The notes beneath the pieces were generated by a model, which was not told the origin of the DNA, searched no databases, and worked only from the letters and a program-made list of their open reading frames with translations. From a virus, in IMG/VR virus record IMGVR_UViG_3300031787_008607, positions 62,001-126,000 of that record: 64,000 nucleotides of DNA; one strand, 5' to 3'. A program made the translations under genes and the position numbers. Of this stretch, positions 47,982-57,411 are shown one piece after another (within the stretch, counting starts at the first letter, position 1; each line of letters opens with the position of its first letter).

Positions 47982-49904
47982 TTAAAAATATTTTCCTGTT
48001 ACTCTTACATTTCCTGTTGGTTGACCTGTAGGTGAAATTGTTTCAGTAACTATAACACCTTCAATTTTACCATTTTTAGTCCTTTCATTAAAAGATGCTG
48101 TAAAGACCGCAATTTTCTCAAGGGTTCCTAAGTCAGGCTCACCATTAATACCCGGGCCTGTTGGTATCCCAAGTTGTTGCATTTGTAAAATGTATTCAAC
48201 AACTTCTTTTTGAGGTAAAACTCCAGATAGATATTCAGTTAAATATAAAAATGGTGTTGGTAAAATATATTTTCTAGGTATTGGAGTTAATTTTAATAGA
48301 TTAAAAATTGCATTAAGTAGTGATTTACAACTTCGATAGTCATTAACTAAACTAACTACTCCTCTAATAATTGCCTCTGTATTATCTAAAATTGATTGAA
48401 TTGCATTTTTTTGCATTTTTGTTTTAGTCACAATCAAATCTCTTAATATTGATTTAACTAATTTAAGAATATCCTGTTTGAATTGTTCATATAATGCTTC
48501 AATAAATAACGCACCTATTTTTGAGGTAGCACAGATTATCATTTTTCTGTTCAATTTTGCAAACTGCATCATTCCTGGTGAACTTGCTTCTAAATCGTTT
48601 ACAATGTTTTCATCTAAATTGGAAACAGTGGTTGAAAGTGCTTTAGACATAACCACAAAAGGTAATAGGACTTTTGGTGATAAAATTGACATCATTGCAC
48701 CTTTAACAAAGTTTTTAATTATTCCTTGATTCCAAGCGTAATCAAGAGAAATACCTTGTAATTGCCATCTATCATCATTAGATAAATTAAAATAGATATC
48801 TTGAAATATTGTATTAATATTACTTCCATCTTCATTGACTTCACTTATAGTGTCAAAAACATAATCAACATCACTAATTGGTAATTGAACATTATTACAA
48901 TCAATAAATTCAACATAACCCTGTCTTATGATAGAAATTTCGTTCTCAATTTGAGAAATTTCATTTGGTGTAAATTCAAAAAATGTGTCAGTAACATCAT
49001 CATATTCAGGATATTTTGCAATACCCCCAACATCAATCTCTTGGTTAGAATCAAAACACATTCCTAAAATTCTTTCAAGTATTCTAGTGAATTTTAACCA
49101 ATCATTATATTTTGAAGGTCCGGTATTTGAATTAAATTTTGTTATGTTTAAAATTAAATCAACTATTTTATTTATCGCATTATTAAAATCTAACATTTTT
49201 AGAGTTTTATAATAATCAATAATAAAATCTGTTACTCTATTTGGAGCATTTATTCTTTGGTATAAAACTACTTTAAAATAATTCCCCTGAGTAACTCCGT
49301 TAAAAGTTTCAAAAGAAATTTTAAATAATTCTTGACCTGATGAACCGTAGTAAACTTGCGGAACTGATGGTGTTTGAATTAATTCGTATAAAAACCTGTT
49401 AGTACTTCTTCTTGATGCTAATGGGTCATACGGTATTTTTTCATATATTGAAGCACCAATGGAACTATCAGGACTTAATTTAAGTTGATTAAATAAATCA
49501 ATTTCACTTACTTGAATATATAGTTCTTGATTTGTTAAATAAGTTTGTTCATTAGAACAATTCAATGAGCTAAAAACACACTCTTCGATAATACCTTCAA
49601 TTAAAGTTGGTAAATTCTGTAATTGATTTTTTAAAATATTAATAAAAAAATCATTATTTGGGTTAGTATTTGTTTGACCAATTAAATCAATTAATTCTTC
49701 AAACGAATTACTTGTTTTTTCTTTAATTTTTCTTGAAATTGTTGCGGAATCTAAATTTATTTGAATGTTTTCCGCTTTTTTTTGTAATCTATCAGTATTG
49801 TTCTGTATAAACCCTTCATAATCCTTTTGTACTTGCGTAAAAGTTTTGACGGCTTTAGCCCTTGCTTTACTTTCTTTAAAACCTTGTCTGATATCCTCTG
49901 CCAT
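47982..49904 (-). CDS. Large virion structural protein (tail/baseplate type)
   Basis: A 640-residue protein beginning with a long basic coiled coil (QGFKESKARAKAVKTFTQVQKDYEGFIQNN). It continues with mixed helices, including VLLPFVVMSKALSTTV and a long helix about 470-530, then NVRVTGKYF at the end. There is no signal peptide. Position and size fit a baseplate wedge subunit of a T4-like phage, but no motif identifies it. It shares one base with the upstream gene (TAATG). Confidence 0.66.
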   Translation of the reverse strand: MAEDIRQGFKESKARAKAVKTFTQVQKDYEGFIQNNTDRLQKKAENIQINLDSATISRKIKEKTSNSFEELIDLIGQTNTNPNNDFFINILKNQLQNLPTLIEGIIEECVFSSLNCSNEQTYLTNQELYIQVSEIDLFNQLKLSPDSSIGASIYEKIPYDPLASRRSTNRFLYELIQTPSVPQVYYGSSGQELFKISFETFNGVTQGNYFKVVLYQRINAPNRVTDFIIDYYKTLKMLDFNNAINKIVDLILNITKFNSNTGPSKYNDWLKFTRILERILGMCFDSNQEIDVGGIAKYPEYDDVTDTFFEFTPNEISQIENEISIIRQGYVEFIDCNNVQLPISDVDYVFDTISEVNEDGSNINTIFQDIYFNLSNDDRWQLQGISLDYAWNQGIIKNFVKGAMMSILSPKVLLPFVVMSKALSTTVSNLDENIVNDLEASSPGMMQFAKLNRKMIICATSKIGALFIEALYEQFKQDILKLVKSILRDLIVTKTKMQKNAIQSILDNTEAIIRGVVSLVNDYRSCKSLLNAIFNLLKLTPIPRKYILPTPFLYLTEYLSGVLPQKEVVEYILQMQQLGIPTGPGINGEPDLGTLEKIAVFTASFNERTKNGKIEGVIVTETISPTGQPTGNVRVTGKYF

Positions 49905-50266
49905 TACAGATTAAATTTTTCAATATCTGAATTTATATCCTTTGAAATTAGACCCTGTAGAATATCATCATCCATAGATGAAATATCAAAAGTTTCTTCG
50001 GAATTACTTCTTTTTTCCCATATACCTGATTGTAACTTAGATAACGTAAGTTTTTTCTCAACACAATCATTTATGATTTTTTGTTGTTTTTCAATAACCG
50101 GGCCTATAACAGTCATGTCTTCAGGCTCTTTCATCATAGAAATCATTTTATTTTGAATTCTAATTGCGGTGGAGCGTTGTTCAACTAACTCATTATAAAT
50201 TTCCTGCATCAGAGCTAAAATTGAGTCCTGTGTAAAATTTATTTGTTTCTTTTTTGGTTTTGTCAT
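49904..50266 (-). CDS. Helical protein opening the late tail operon
   Basis: A 120-residue protein with a basic start (MTKPKKKQINF) and long helices (LALMQEIYNELVEQRSTAIRIQNKMISMM). It is the first gene behind the late box at 50271-50278 and is followed without a gap by the 640-residue structural gene. No family is recognised. A tail assembly or chaperone role is possible. Confidence 0.65.
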   Translation of the reverse strand: MTKPKKKQINFTQDSILALMQEIYNELVEQRSTAIRIQNKMISMMKEPEDMTVIGPVIEKQQKIINDCVEKKLTLSKLQSGIWEKRSNSEETFDISSMDDDILQGLISKDINSDIEKFNL

Positions 50267-50270
50267 ACTT

Positions 50271-50278
50271 ATAAATAT
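50271..50278 (-). promoter_or_regulatory. Late-promoter-like box of the tail operon
   Basis: ATATTTAT on the minus strand ends 4 nt before the ATG at 50266. It lies in the 27-bp gap after the sigma-like gene and would start the run of structural genes from 50266 down to about 43718. Confidence 0.6.
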
Positions 50279-50293
50279 TTTTTATGACATTTT

Positions 50294-51031
50294 TTATTCA
50301 GGATTAACTTGGAGTAGAGCAGTATATATTTTTTTGAACTTTTTCATTGACGCTCTTATTTCTTTTGTTGACATATTTGTCATCTCTCTGAGCGATAATA
50401 AAATAATATTTTTATTAAATTTATTGTTATCAGTTGCTGGAAAAATTGTCTCATAATTTTCCATAATCTCAACTAATGAAATACCTAATTTTATTTCACT
50501 TTCGTTTAAATCATCAATTTCAATAGTTTCTTTAATATAATCAATTAATATTGGTATTAAATTAACTTCTTCAGATGGTTCAACATCTAAGTAATAAACC
50601 ATTTCAGGAGAATTTTCTAAATCACCTGATATATCTTCATAGGAAATTTTTCTATTTTGTTCTTTTTGGTCTTTTAATATTTGACCCATAAGATAATTCT
50701 TGCAAATAGTTCCAAAATATGAATAAGCTTTCTTTTCTTTTGATGGACTAAATTTGTCAATTTTTGTCATCAAAAATGAATGTGTATCAGTATGAATTTC
50801 AATAAAATCCATATCTTTTCTGTATAATTTATATCTACGAATAATTGAAGAAATCATTTTATCTAAAGGATGTCTTAAATATTCATTATAAATCTTATTT
50901 TTTTCTTCAAAAGTAGAAGCAGTCAGAAACATTCTGACCGCATTCTCTTCTCTTATGTCAAAGTAATTTTCACCGCTAGATTTTTTTTTCGTCTTAACGG
51001 CAATTTCTATTGAGCTGGCGCTTAATATCAT
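50294..51031 (-). CDS. Late-transcription sigma factor (T4 gp55-like)
   Basis: A 245-residue protein. The region about 46-120 has the features of sigma region 2 as kept in gp55: HPLDKMISSIIRRYKLY, then FLMTKIDKFSPSKEKKAYSYFGTICKNYLMGQILK. The pattern aKAySYFttI.kN is very typical. A C-terminal stretch, LSLREMTNMSTKEIRASMKKF, may act like region 4. It should direct host RNA polymerase to late promoters; the ATATTTAT boxes are the candidates. It overlaps the glycosyltransferase gene by one base and has no such box itself. Confidence 0.85.
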   Translation of the reverse strand: MILSASSIEIAVKTKKKSSGENYFDIREENAVRMFLTASTFEEKNKIYNEYLRHPLDKMISSIIRRYKLYRKDMDFIEIHTDTHSFLMTKIDKFSPSKEKKAYSYFGTICKNYLMGQILKDQKEQNRKISYEDISGDLENSPEMVYYLDVEPSEEVNLIPILIDYIKETIEIDDLNESEIKLGISLVEIMENYETIFPATDNNKFNKNIILLSLREMTNMSTKEIRASMKKFKKIYTALLQVNPE

Positions 51032-51837
51032 TAAGCATTTTCAGGAACAAATTTTATGTTTCTGTCTTCACTAAAAAAATATTCTTTTTTAGCTGAAGAT
51101 ACCCAAAACTTAACCTCATTTTCTTCAAGTTTGGTTTCACCATTTTTGTATTCCCAAAAAATAGAACCTTCTCTTAAATTAGTGTGTTTGTAACCAATTT
51201 TAGGAATAGTCATAATTTTAGCCGAATTGTACGTTAAACGAAGTAACAATTCATAAACAAATGTTAATTTAATGCTTGGTTTAAATCCACCAAAATCTTC
51301 AATTAGAGATTTTTTGAATACCATTCCTGATGTTTGAAAATTTTGATATTGTAATAAAGTTTCATTTGTTAGATATCCCATTTCTTGTGAGAAATTAGCC
51401 GCAAATGTAGCTTCGTTTGTAAATCCTTGGAAGGTTAATTTATTATCTACCTCAACTACGATAGGTAAAAATGCGTCAACATCAGAATATGAATCTAAAT
51501 ATTTTTTTACATTTTTAAACCAAATTTTTGAGTATTCATCGTCAACTTCTAGAATACTAACCCATTTAGTTTCAGCTTTTGTAATTCCAAAATTAACCTG
51601 ATTTGAAAAATTTGGTTCTCCATCAAATTCAAAAGTTGTTACTTTAAGATTTTGAAAATCATATTTTTTCAAATAATCCGATAAATTTTTATCTTTACCA
51701 TGAACTATAATTAAGTTTTTTGGTAAGAACTCTTGAGATTGTACAGACTCAATTGATTTTTTAAAGAAATCCTCAAAATCTCTCATTACCATACTTTTAA
51801 TAGGTAATATAACACTTAAATCTAAAATATTTTCCAT
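51031..51837 (-). CDS. Glycosyltransferase family 2-like
   Basis: 268 residues from MENILDLSVILPIKSMVMRD. A start at 51852 would overlap the upstream gene by 11 bp. The GT-A fold is visible: LSVILPIK (nucleotide site), NFSNQVNFGITKAETKWVSILEVDDEYS with a DD(E) metal site in place of DxD, then a helical end. It should move an NDP-sugar onto a glycan or protein. It starts the run of sugar genes that extends past the window. Confidence 0.8.
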   Translation of the reverse strand: MENILDLSVILPIKSMVMRDFEDFFKKSIESVQSQEFLPKNLIIVHGKDKNLSDYLKKYDFQNLKVTTFEFDGEPNFSNQVNFGITKAETKWVSILEVDDEYSKIWFKNVKKYLDSYSDVDAFLPIVVEVDNKLTFQGFTNEATFAANFSQEMGYLTNETLLQYQNFQTSGMVFKKSLIEDFGGFKPSIKLTFVYELLLRLTYNSAKIMTIPKIGYKHTNLREGSIFWEYKNGETKLEENEVKFWVSSAKKEYFFSEDRNIKFVPENA

Positions 51838-51841
51838 AATA

Positions 51842-52900
51842 TTAATTTTCAATTAATTGTAGTTTATTTAATTCAGTTTCAAAATTTTCTTTTATAACTT
51901 GAAGATAACCTTCAAACGTTGATAAAATTGTCTTTTCAAATTTTTCTACATCACTATATTTTTCCGAAGTTTCAATACCATTCTTGTAAAGATTTTCAGA
52001 AACATTATCTTCTAACCAATTTTGAACAAAATCTGCAACATAGTCTACAAGTTTTATTTCATCTTGTATCCAAATTCCGTTTTCTTCGCTTAACCAACTT
52101 GGAATTAGTTTTGGAACTACACCCATAACTGCTACACCACTCTTCATAGATTCTAATGGGAAGGTACCAAAAGAACTAATTCTATCGTTCCATACTGACA
52201 ACATAGATTCTCTTAATGAACTTGCAAATTCTTCTTGAGATAAACCTCTTAAATCACGGAAAGTAATCCATCTAAATTGTGGATACTTTTGATAGAACGA
52301 CTTGATAAAATTAATTGAATCTCTTTGTTCTCTAAACACAACCGAAATAATTGGTTTAACAGGTTTTTCAGAAACAACAAAATTCTCATCGATTACTGGT
52401 TCAATAACGTCAACAGCACTCATTCTCATTAATTTTGAAACATAATTTTTTTGCTCTTCTGAAGTTGTGATACACTTTGTAAAGTTAAATTGTTGCCAAG
52501 TTTGTCCTGGTTGAAGAGTTTCAAATATATAGTCATAAGACTGTGACAATACGATTTTAGTACAAGGTAAGTTTGTTAATTGACTCATAACGTAACCAAA
52601 AATTTCAGGAATAATCATAAAATCTTCAGGCGCTATTTGTAAATTTTGTCCTTCTACTGATTGGTGGGGAATAGAATCATATTTATTTCCTAACCAACTT
52701 TGTACTCCAAAATAATTAGGTTTTTCATGTAAAATAATGACATTATAACCGGCATTTTTAAGTGTTAATGCCATATCATAAATGTATTTGATTGACGCTT
52801 TAGCGTTCCCTAAAGTATCTTGAGCGAAAAAATAAATTCTTGATTTTTTTTCACTCAAATTTTTAATTGAATCTTCAATTTTTTTAATTGTTTCTTCCAT
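51842..52900 (-). CDS. GT-B-type glycosyltransferase-like protein
   Basis: A 352-residue two-domain protein. The N-terminal Rossmann-like half has RIYFFAQDTLGNAKASIKYIYDMALTLKNAGYNVIILHE. The C-terminal half has PIISVVFREQRDSINFIKSF and SSFGTFPLESMKSGVAVMGVVPKLIPSW, like the donor-binding E..s G loop of GT4 enzymes. Sugar and acceptor are unknown. It is part of the minus-strand glycan operon. Confidence 0.75.
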   Translation of the reverse strand: MEETIKKIEDSIKNLSEKKSRIYFFAQDTLGNAKASIKYIYDMALTLKNAGYNVIILHEKPNYFGVQSWLGNKYDSIPHQSVEGQNLQIAPEDFMIIPEIFGYVMSQLTNLPCTKIVLSQSYDYIFETLQPGQTWQQFNFTKCITTSEEQKNYVSKLMRMSAVDVIEPVIDENFVVSEKPVKPIISVVFREQRDSINFIKSFYQKYPQFRWITFRDLRGLSQEEFASSLRESMLSVWNDRISSFGTFPLESMKSGVAVMGVVPKLIPSWLSEENGIWIQDEIKLVDYVADFVQNWLEDNVSENLYKNGIETSEKYSDVEKFEKTILSTFEGYLQVIKENFETELNKLQLIEN

Positions 52901-52903
52901 GTT

Positions 52904-53167
52904 TTAGTATTTTTGAATTATTTTATTATTTAATAAAGTGTTAAATGCCAATTTAAATGGTATTGATGCTGATGCTTTATCTCCTAAAGTTTCATCAACT
53001 TCTTCAGTTTCACTCAAGACTACCTCTAGCATCATTTTAATTATTTCGTATTGAACCACACCTATCTGTTGTTCAGTTGAACCTGATGAGTTTGGTGTGT
53101 CTATATTAATAATTGATTGAGCAGACTCCAAATCAATATAGTAATGTTCCCCTAGTATTTTTAACAT
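52904..53167 (-). CDS. Hypothetical protein
   Basis: An 87-residue protein (MLKILGEHYYIDLESAQSII...) with a helical centre (EQQIGVVQYEIIKMMLEVVLSE). It overlaps the upstream gene by 35 bp. The position near sigma and PhoH genes would suit a small transcription helper such as a gp33-type coactivator, but I see no motif to support that. Confidence 0.55.
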   Translation of the reverse strand: MLKILGEHYYIDLESAQSIINIDTPNSSGSTEQQIGVVQYEIIKMMLEVVLSETEEVDETLGDKASASIPFKLAFNTLLNNKIIQKY

Positions 53168-53759
53168 CTGTAATATTTGAGATTATTTCGTCTAATTCCT
53201 TTAACTTTTCAATAGTTTTAGACGAGTTTATTTTTTCATTATAAAGTGTTTTATATTTAACAACTTTATTATTGTAATTAATAATAATTTCAGGGTTAGA
53301 AGTAACTATTAAATCAAATTCATTTAAAACTTCTTTTTTTGTTACTTCATTATAGAAAATAATTCTTTCAACCAAACAACCAAATTTTGATAAAAAAAAT
53401 AAAGTTGCGGGTTTTGATTTTGAAATTTCATCTGATATAATAGTGAACTGAATATTATCTCTGTGTTTAACATATATGTCGTTGAAATCCACAAATGTTG
53501 TCATTTCACTTGATGGTGAATGACCAAATATTTCCATAGGACATTCTTCAAACATGAATGAAAACATTTCTTCTTTTGAAGGAAATAAAAAATGTTTGGA
53601 TAAATCTAAACTATCAATTGGTTCAATTATCTCATAGTTAAACGACACCTCATCTTCCTCAAACCCGTCACTTTTTTCAATTAGAAATTTATTATAGGTT
53701 GTTTTAAACTTACCAATAGTATCCCTTAAAACTCCGTTAATATCAATTCCTATCTTCAT
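53133..53759 (-). CDS. HAD-like phosphatase
   Basis: A 208-residue protein starting MKIGIDINGVLRDTIGKFKT. The DxNxxL(R)DT motif is a variant of the HAD signature DxDGTL, with the first Asp nucleophile in place and Asn in the second position. Motif II could be the Ser in FTIISDE, and KSKPATLFFLSKFGC follows. The substitution DIN may lower activity. The substrate could be a nucleotide or a sugar phosphate. It overlaps PhoH by 17 bp. Confidence 0.72.
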   Translation of the reverse strand: MKIGIDINGVLRDTIGKFKTTYNKFLIEKSDGFEEDEVSFNYEIIEPIDSLDLSKHFLFPSKEEMFSFMFEECPMEIFGHSPSSEMTTFVDFNDIYVKHRDNIQFTIISDEISKSKPATLFFLSKFGCLVERIIFYNEVTKKEVLNEFDLIVTSNPEIIINYNNKVVKYKTLYNEKINSSKTIEKLKELDEIISNITDVKNTRGTLLY

Positions 53760-54483
53760 ACCTTTTTAATATTTCAGTAATTAATGGATTTCTAACAACA
53801 TCATCATCTCCAAATTCATGAACTCCAATCTCTGAAATGTTTTTAAATTTCTCAATAGCATCCCATAAACCTGAATGTTTTTTATCTTTATATCTGTCAG
53901 TTTGTTCTAAATCACCTGATATAAAAAATTTGCTATCGGTACCAATACGAGTTAATAATAACTTCATTTGTTTTGGCGTAGCATTTTGAGCTTCTTCAAA
54001 TATTAAAATAGAATTATCAATATTCATCCCTCTCATATATGCCAATGCGAAAACCTCAATAACTTCCATTTGTTTTAATTTTTCTCTCGCCTCTTTACCT
54101 ATAATTTTATTTAATAGATAATATGATGGGAAGATATACGGGTCTAATTTTTCTTCAACATTACCAGGTAATGAACCAAGTTTTTCTTCAGCTTCAACCG
54201 CTGGTCTAACAATGATAATTTTTTCGTAAGGTGACGTATGGTCGGCAATTAAATCAACCGCTGCTTTCATTGCTATAAAACTTTTACCAACACCTGCCGG
54301 ACCTGAACAAATTGTTATTTGATTTTTCTTCAATTTATCATAGTACTCTCTCTGACTTTGAGTTAAGAATTTATCTTTACTCTTTTTAATCATCCCACTA
54401 ATTTGGTCTTTTTTCGACATTTTTGGTTTAGCTTCAGTAGGAATATACTGACTGTCTTTGCTAATTGTTTTTTTTCTTGTCAT
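53743..54483 (-). CDS. phoH: PhoH-like ATPase
   Basis: A 246-residue protein with the PhoH core: LKKNQITICSGPAGVGKSFIAMKAAV (Walker A), IIIVRPAVEAEEKLGSLPGNVEEKLDPY, and NSILIFEEAQNATPKQMKLLLTRIG (Walker B). PhoH proteins are common in marine and aquatic phages and resemble RNA helicase motors. The true function is not settled. A basic N-terminal 40 residues precede the core. Confidence 0.93.
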   Translation of the reverse strand: MTRKKTISKDSQYIPTEAKPKMSKKDQISGMIKKSKDKFLTQSQREYYDKLKKNQITICSGPAGVGKSFIAMKAAVDLIADHTSPYEKIIIVRPAVEAEEKLGSLPGNVEEKLDPYIFPSYYLLNKIIGKEAREKLKQMEVIEVFALAYMRGMNIDNSILIFEEAQNATPKQMKLLLTRIGTDSKFFISGDLEQTDRYKDKKHSGLWDAIEKFKNISEIGVHEFGDDDVVRNPLITEILKRYEDRN

Positions 54484-54486
54484 TAT

Positions 54487-55311
54487 TTAATTTTTGTGTA
54501 ACTTTTTTGAGAATGATTGCATTTCATTTATTTGAAATTCCAACTCAGGTATATCATATTTTGTATCAAAAATAGTCGATAAAGTTCTATCAACAGTTAA
54601 TTCTGAATTCATGGCGTTAATACCAATATTTAATTCATATGAATTTGATATCATTTTTACTAAATCGTATTTTGTAACTTGAGTTGGTGAAACAAAATGT
54701 TTAATCCCTTTCCAAAAATCTTTGTTATCAATAATTTTTTCCACTAATTTAGCCCATTCTAAACAAGTAATACCATTCCAAAAATGATTTAAAAAACCAT
54801 TAACTGTATTATTTTTTTGACTTTTAACCCATTCAACTAAAGACCTATGTTGATTAACTTCTTCACCAATTATTGAAGTTCTTATTATTGTACAATTACT
54901 TGGTTCTCCCATAGCTTTAGACATACCATATACATCATCAACATCATATTTATCTTTTTCATCATATCTACCTTTTTTACCTGAAAAGACACAATCAGTT
55001 GTTGGATGAATCATATTCCATTCATTTTTCTCACAAACATTAGCTAATAATCTTGGAAAAACTGAGTTTACTAAAATTGCGTTTAAGTCACCTAATTGGT
55101 CAACTCTTGGTTTAATTGTACCAATACAATTTATAATAACATCACCCTGATTTACTCCACAATTGATTAAAATTTCTTCTAATGTTTTTTCTGTCTGTTG
55201 AGATGCGTCAAGAACATCTCTGTTAATTTCATTAACATTAAATTTTTCAGATAAATAAGTGTAAACATATTTACCTAACATACCTTTTGAACCTAAAATA
55301 TAAATTTTCAT
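54487..55311 (-). CDS. RmlD-like NAD(P)-dependent sugar reductase
   Basis: 274 residues from MKIYILGSKGMLGKYVYTYL. A frame opens at 55374, but that part is low-complexity Lys. It is a Rossmann SDR: GSKGMLG nucleotide site, IINCIGTIKP, HPTTDCVFSGKKG, and YGMSKAMGE (Tyr-xxx-Lys catalytic pair). It fits the dTDP-4-dehydrorhamnose reductase family, which reduces the 4-keto group at the end of 6-deoxyhexose synthesis. With the cupin isomerases it forms a deoxysugar route. Confidence 0.87.
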   Translation of the reverse strand: MKIYILGSKGMLGKYVYTYLSEKFNVNEINRDVLDASQQTEKTLEEILINCGVNQGDVIINCIGTIKPRVDQLGDLNAILVNSVFPRLLANVCEKNEWNMIHPTTDCVFSGKKGRYDEKDKYDVDDVYGMSKAMGEPSNCTIIRTSIIGEEVNQHRSLVEWVKSQKNNTVNGFLNHFWNGITCLEWAKLVEKIIDNKDFWKGIKHFVSPTQVTKYDLVKMISNSYELNIGINAMNSELTVDRTLSTIFDTKYDIPELEFQINEMQSFSKKLHKN

Positions 55312-55336
55312 AATTTTTTTACTTTTTTTATTTTTT

Positions 55337-55756
55337 TTATCTAAAATCTTCTTCCCATATATTCCAATTATCATGTGGTAATCTTATATCGTCACCTAAA
55401 CTTTCTTCTAATGATGTAGTAGAAAAGAAAATAACTGAAGTATTTTCTTCCAAATTTTTAAAACCATTATAATGATTCGGTGGGATAAATAATACTTTTG
55501 GTTGTCTTGCACTTAAAATATATTTTGTAATTTCTTCAGTTTCCATATTAACAATTCCAATAAGTGCGGTACCACTAGATACATAAACATATTTCCCTTC
55601 TTTTTTATGACCATGCCACGCTCTTATAAATCCTTGTCTATGATTCTCAACTTGGTAAAATCTCTTTACATTTTCAAAATTGAAATCATTAACAAATCTA
55701 ACCGAACCTCTATCATCAACAGAGATACCACCATTCATTAATTTTTTTGTGTCCAT
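55337..55756 (-). CDS. Cupin sugar isomerase/epimerase-like (FdtA/WxcM type)
   Basis: A 139-residue protein: DDRGSVRFVNDFNFENVKRFYQVENHRQGFIRAWHGHKKEGKYVYVSSG and IPPNHYNGFKNLEENTSVIFF. This is the single cupin barrel of RmlC/FdtA-like enzymes that act on dTDP-4-keto-6-deoxy sugars. HGH and the closing HYNGF hold the catalytic residues. It overlaps the epimerase gene by 19 bp. Confidence 0.85.
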   Translation of the reverse strand: MDTKKLMNGGISVDDRGSVRFVNDFNFENVKRFYQVENHRQGFIRAWHGHKKEGKYVYVSSGTALIGIVNMETEEITKYILSARQPKVLFIPPNHYNGFKNLEENTSVIFFSTTSLEESLGDDIRLPHDNWNIWEEDFR

Positions 55757-56712
55757 AATAATTCTTTTTGATTTTTTTTATTTGTTAAAAACGCTCCATT
55801 GTGGTAAACTTTATCTTCAGGGTTTTCAATTCTATTTTCTTCAAATAAAGTTACCATTCTTAATACCTCATCCTCAACGGTTGTAATTGGTTTATATTTA
55901 AAAACTTTTAAAGATTTTGAATTATCAACACGATAATTTCTAGCATCTTGAAAAGATATTTCAGTGTACGTTACTTTAGTATTAGGTACTATTTTAGCAA
56001 CACGTTCACCTAGTTCTTTAATTATAACATTTTCTTTTGATAAAACAAAAATTCCCGGATACTTTTCTTTACAGGCCTCTGTAATATATCCCGCAATATC
56101 TTTAACTGCTATTATTGGTCTCCATTGTTCACCTCCATTAATAGTTATAGTACCTTCTTTTACCGCCTTCATAGTTAATACATTAACAACTAAATCCATT
56201 CTAATTCTAGAATATGTGTCACCAAGACCAAATACAGTTCCTAATCTAAAAATTGTCCCATTTTTGTCTAAAATGTGTTTTTCGGCTTTAAGTTTTGTTG
56301 ATGCATATGATGATAATGGATTTGTTTCACTTAATTCATCTAATATACCATCTTGAGCCCCGTAAACTGAACACGTAGACATGAAAATTAAATGTTTATC
56401 GGGTGAAACAATATCACAAAAATTTTTAATAGAATTATAATTAATTTCTTCAGTTAAAAATGGGTCAACACTACAAGCCGGGTCACCAACTAAAGCAGCC
56501 ATTAAAACTATAATATCAAAATCTTTAGATACTTCATAAAGTTTATCAGTATCTCTAATGTCTCCATAAATAAAAGAAACATCTTTTAAATACCTATTTT
56601 CATATAATAAATTATCGTAAATAGTTATATCAAACCCTTCTCTAATAAGATAATCTGATGTTAATCCTCCGATGTAACCGGCACCACCTACTAATAAAAC
56701 TTTTTCTTTCAT
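55738..56712 (-). CDS. NAD-dependent nucleotide-sugar epimerase/dehydratase
   Basis: A 324-residue extended SDR. VLLVGGAGYIGGLTSDYL is the NAD site, VLMAALVGDPACSVDP the DxxAA-type segment, MSTCSVYGAQDG holds the Ser and SSYASTKLKAE the YxxxK pair. The C-terminal half binds an NDP-sugar. The exact sugar cannot be told. It lies between the cupin enzyme and a glycosyltransferase. Confidence 0.9.
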   Translation of the reverse strand: MKEKVLLVGGAGYIGGLTSDYLIREGFDITIYDNLLYENRYLKDVSFIYGDIRDTDKLYEVSKDFDIIVLMAALVGDPACSVDPFLTEEINYNSIKNFCDIVSPDKHLIFMSTCSVYGAQDGILDELSETNPLSSYASTKLKAEKHILDKNGTIFRLGTVFGLGDTYSRIRMDLVVNVLTMKAVKEGTITINGGEQWRPIIAVKDIAGYITEACKEKYPGIFVLSKENVIIKELGERVAKIVPNTKVTYTEISFQDARNYRVDNSKSLKVFKYKPITTVEDEVLRMVTLFEENRIENPEDKVYHNGAFLTNKKNQKELLWTQKN

Positions 56713-56734
56713 TATTTTATATAATTTATTTATT

Positions 56735-57388
56735 TTATATTTTTATTTTGTAATCCATGAATGTTTCTGATTTACCTACGTCAATACTAAAAAATGAATC
56801 AGACCATGGTAGAAATTTTATGTTTGTTTTTTCACCTATGTTATAATCATAAGTTTCTTCTGGTAATAATCGTTTTACATATTTATCACCTGGTAAATCA
56901 CCATGCTCCCATTTTTTATCAAAATGGTTTTTTGTATTTGATATGTTCCATCCTGAACTCATAGAGATATAATCTATTTCAAATGAATTATACATGGCAA
57001 TATTGCCCTCCATCATTCTTCTTAGGTAATCACTATCTTCATAATTACCCCCAATAAATCTTTCATCCATAAACCCAATATTTCTAAATAATTCTTTTTT
57101 AAAACCAAAAAACCCCCACGCATATAATCCAACAAACCCATATCCTTGTTCTAAAAGAGTTAAAATTTTTTCAATATGTTCTTTTTTAGGTCTAGCTTTG
57201 TCATTACAAATAATAATGGTTTCTGTTGGTGATTCAACAACACAATCATTAATTAATTTTGAGAAAGATGGGTATCCGTGACCATTTTTCCAAATTGATT
57301 CTTCATCCATGTTTTTTAAATGAGTAATTAATTCATCTTTTAAAGAGTCTCTATTGCTTGGTATAATTATAGTATATTCTTTATTCAT
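56735..57388 (-). CDS. Small GT-A-type glycosyltransferase-like protein
   Basis: A 217-residue protein: YTIIIPSNRDSLKDELITHL at the start, TIIICNDKARPKKEHIEKIL with a DKAR in the metal position, GLYAWGFFGFKKELFRNIGFMDERFIGGNYEDSDYLRRM (acceptor and catalytic Glu/Asp segment). It is shorter than normal GT2 enzymes. The fold call is good; activity is inferred. Confidence 0.75.
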   Translation of the reverse strand: MNKEYTIIIPSNRDSLKDELITHLKNMDEESIWKNGHGYPSFSKLINDCVVESPTETIIICNDKARPKKEHIEKILTLLEQGYGFVGLYAWGFFGFKKELFRNIGFMDERFIGGNYEDSDYLRRMMEGNIAMYNSFEIDYISMSSGWNISNTKNHFDKKWEHGDLPGDKYVKRLLPEETYDYNIGEKTNIKFLPWSDSFFSIDVGKSETFMDYKIKI

Positions 57389-57411
57389 GGTAATTTTAAT
57401 TTATTTTTTTA

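Noticed and set aside
52904-53167. gp33-like late transcription coactivator
   Set aside because: The position near the sigma gene is suggestive, but no gp33 sequence feature or clamp-binding tail could be seen, so it is left as hypothetical.
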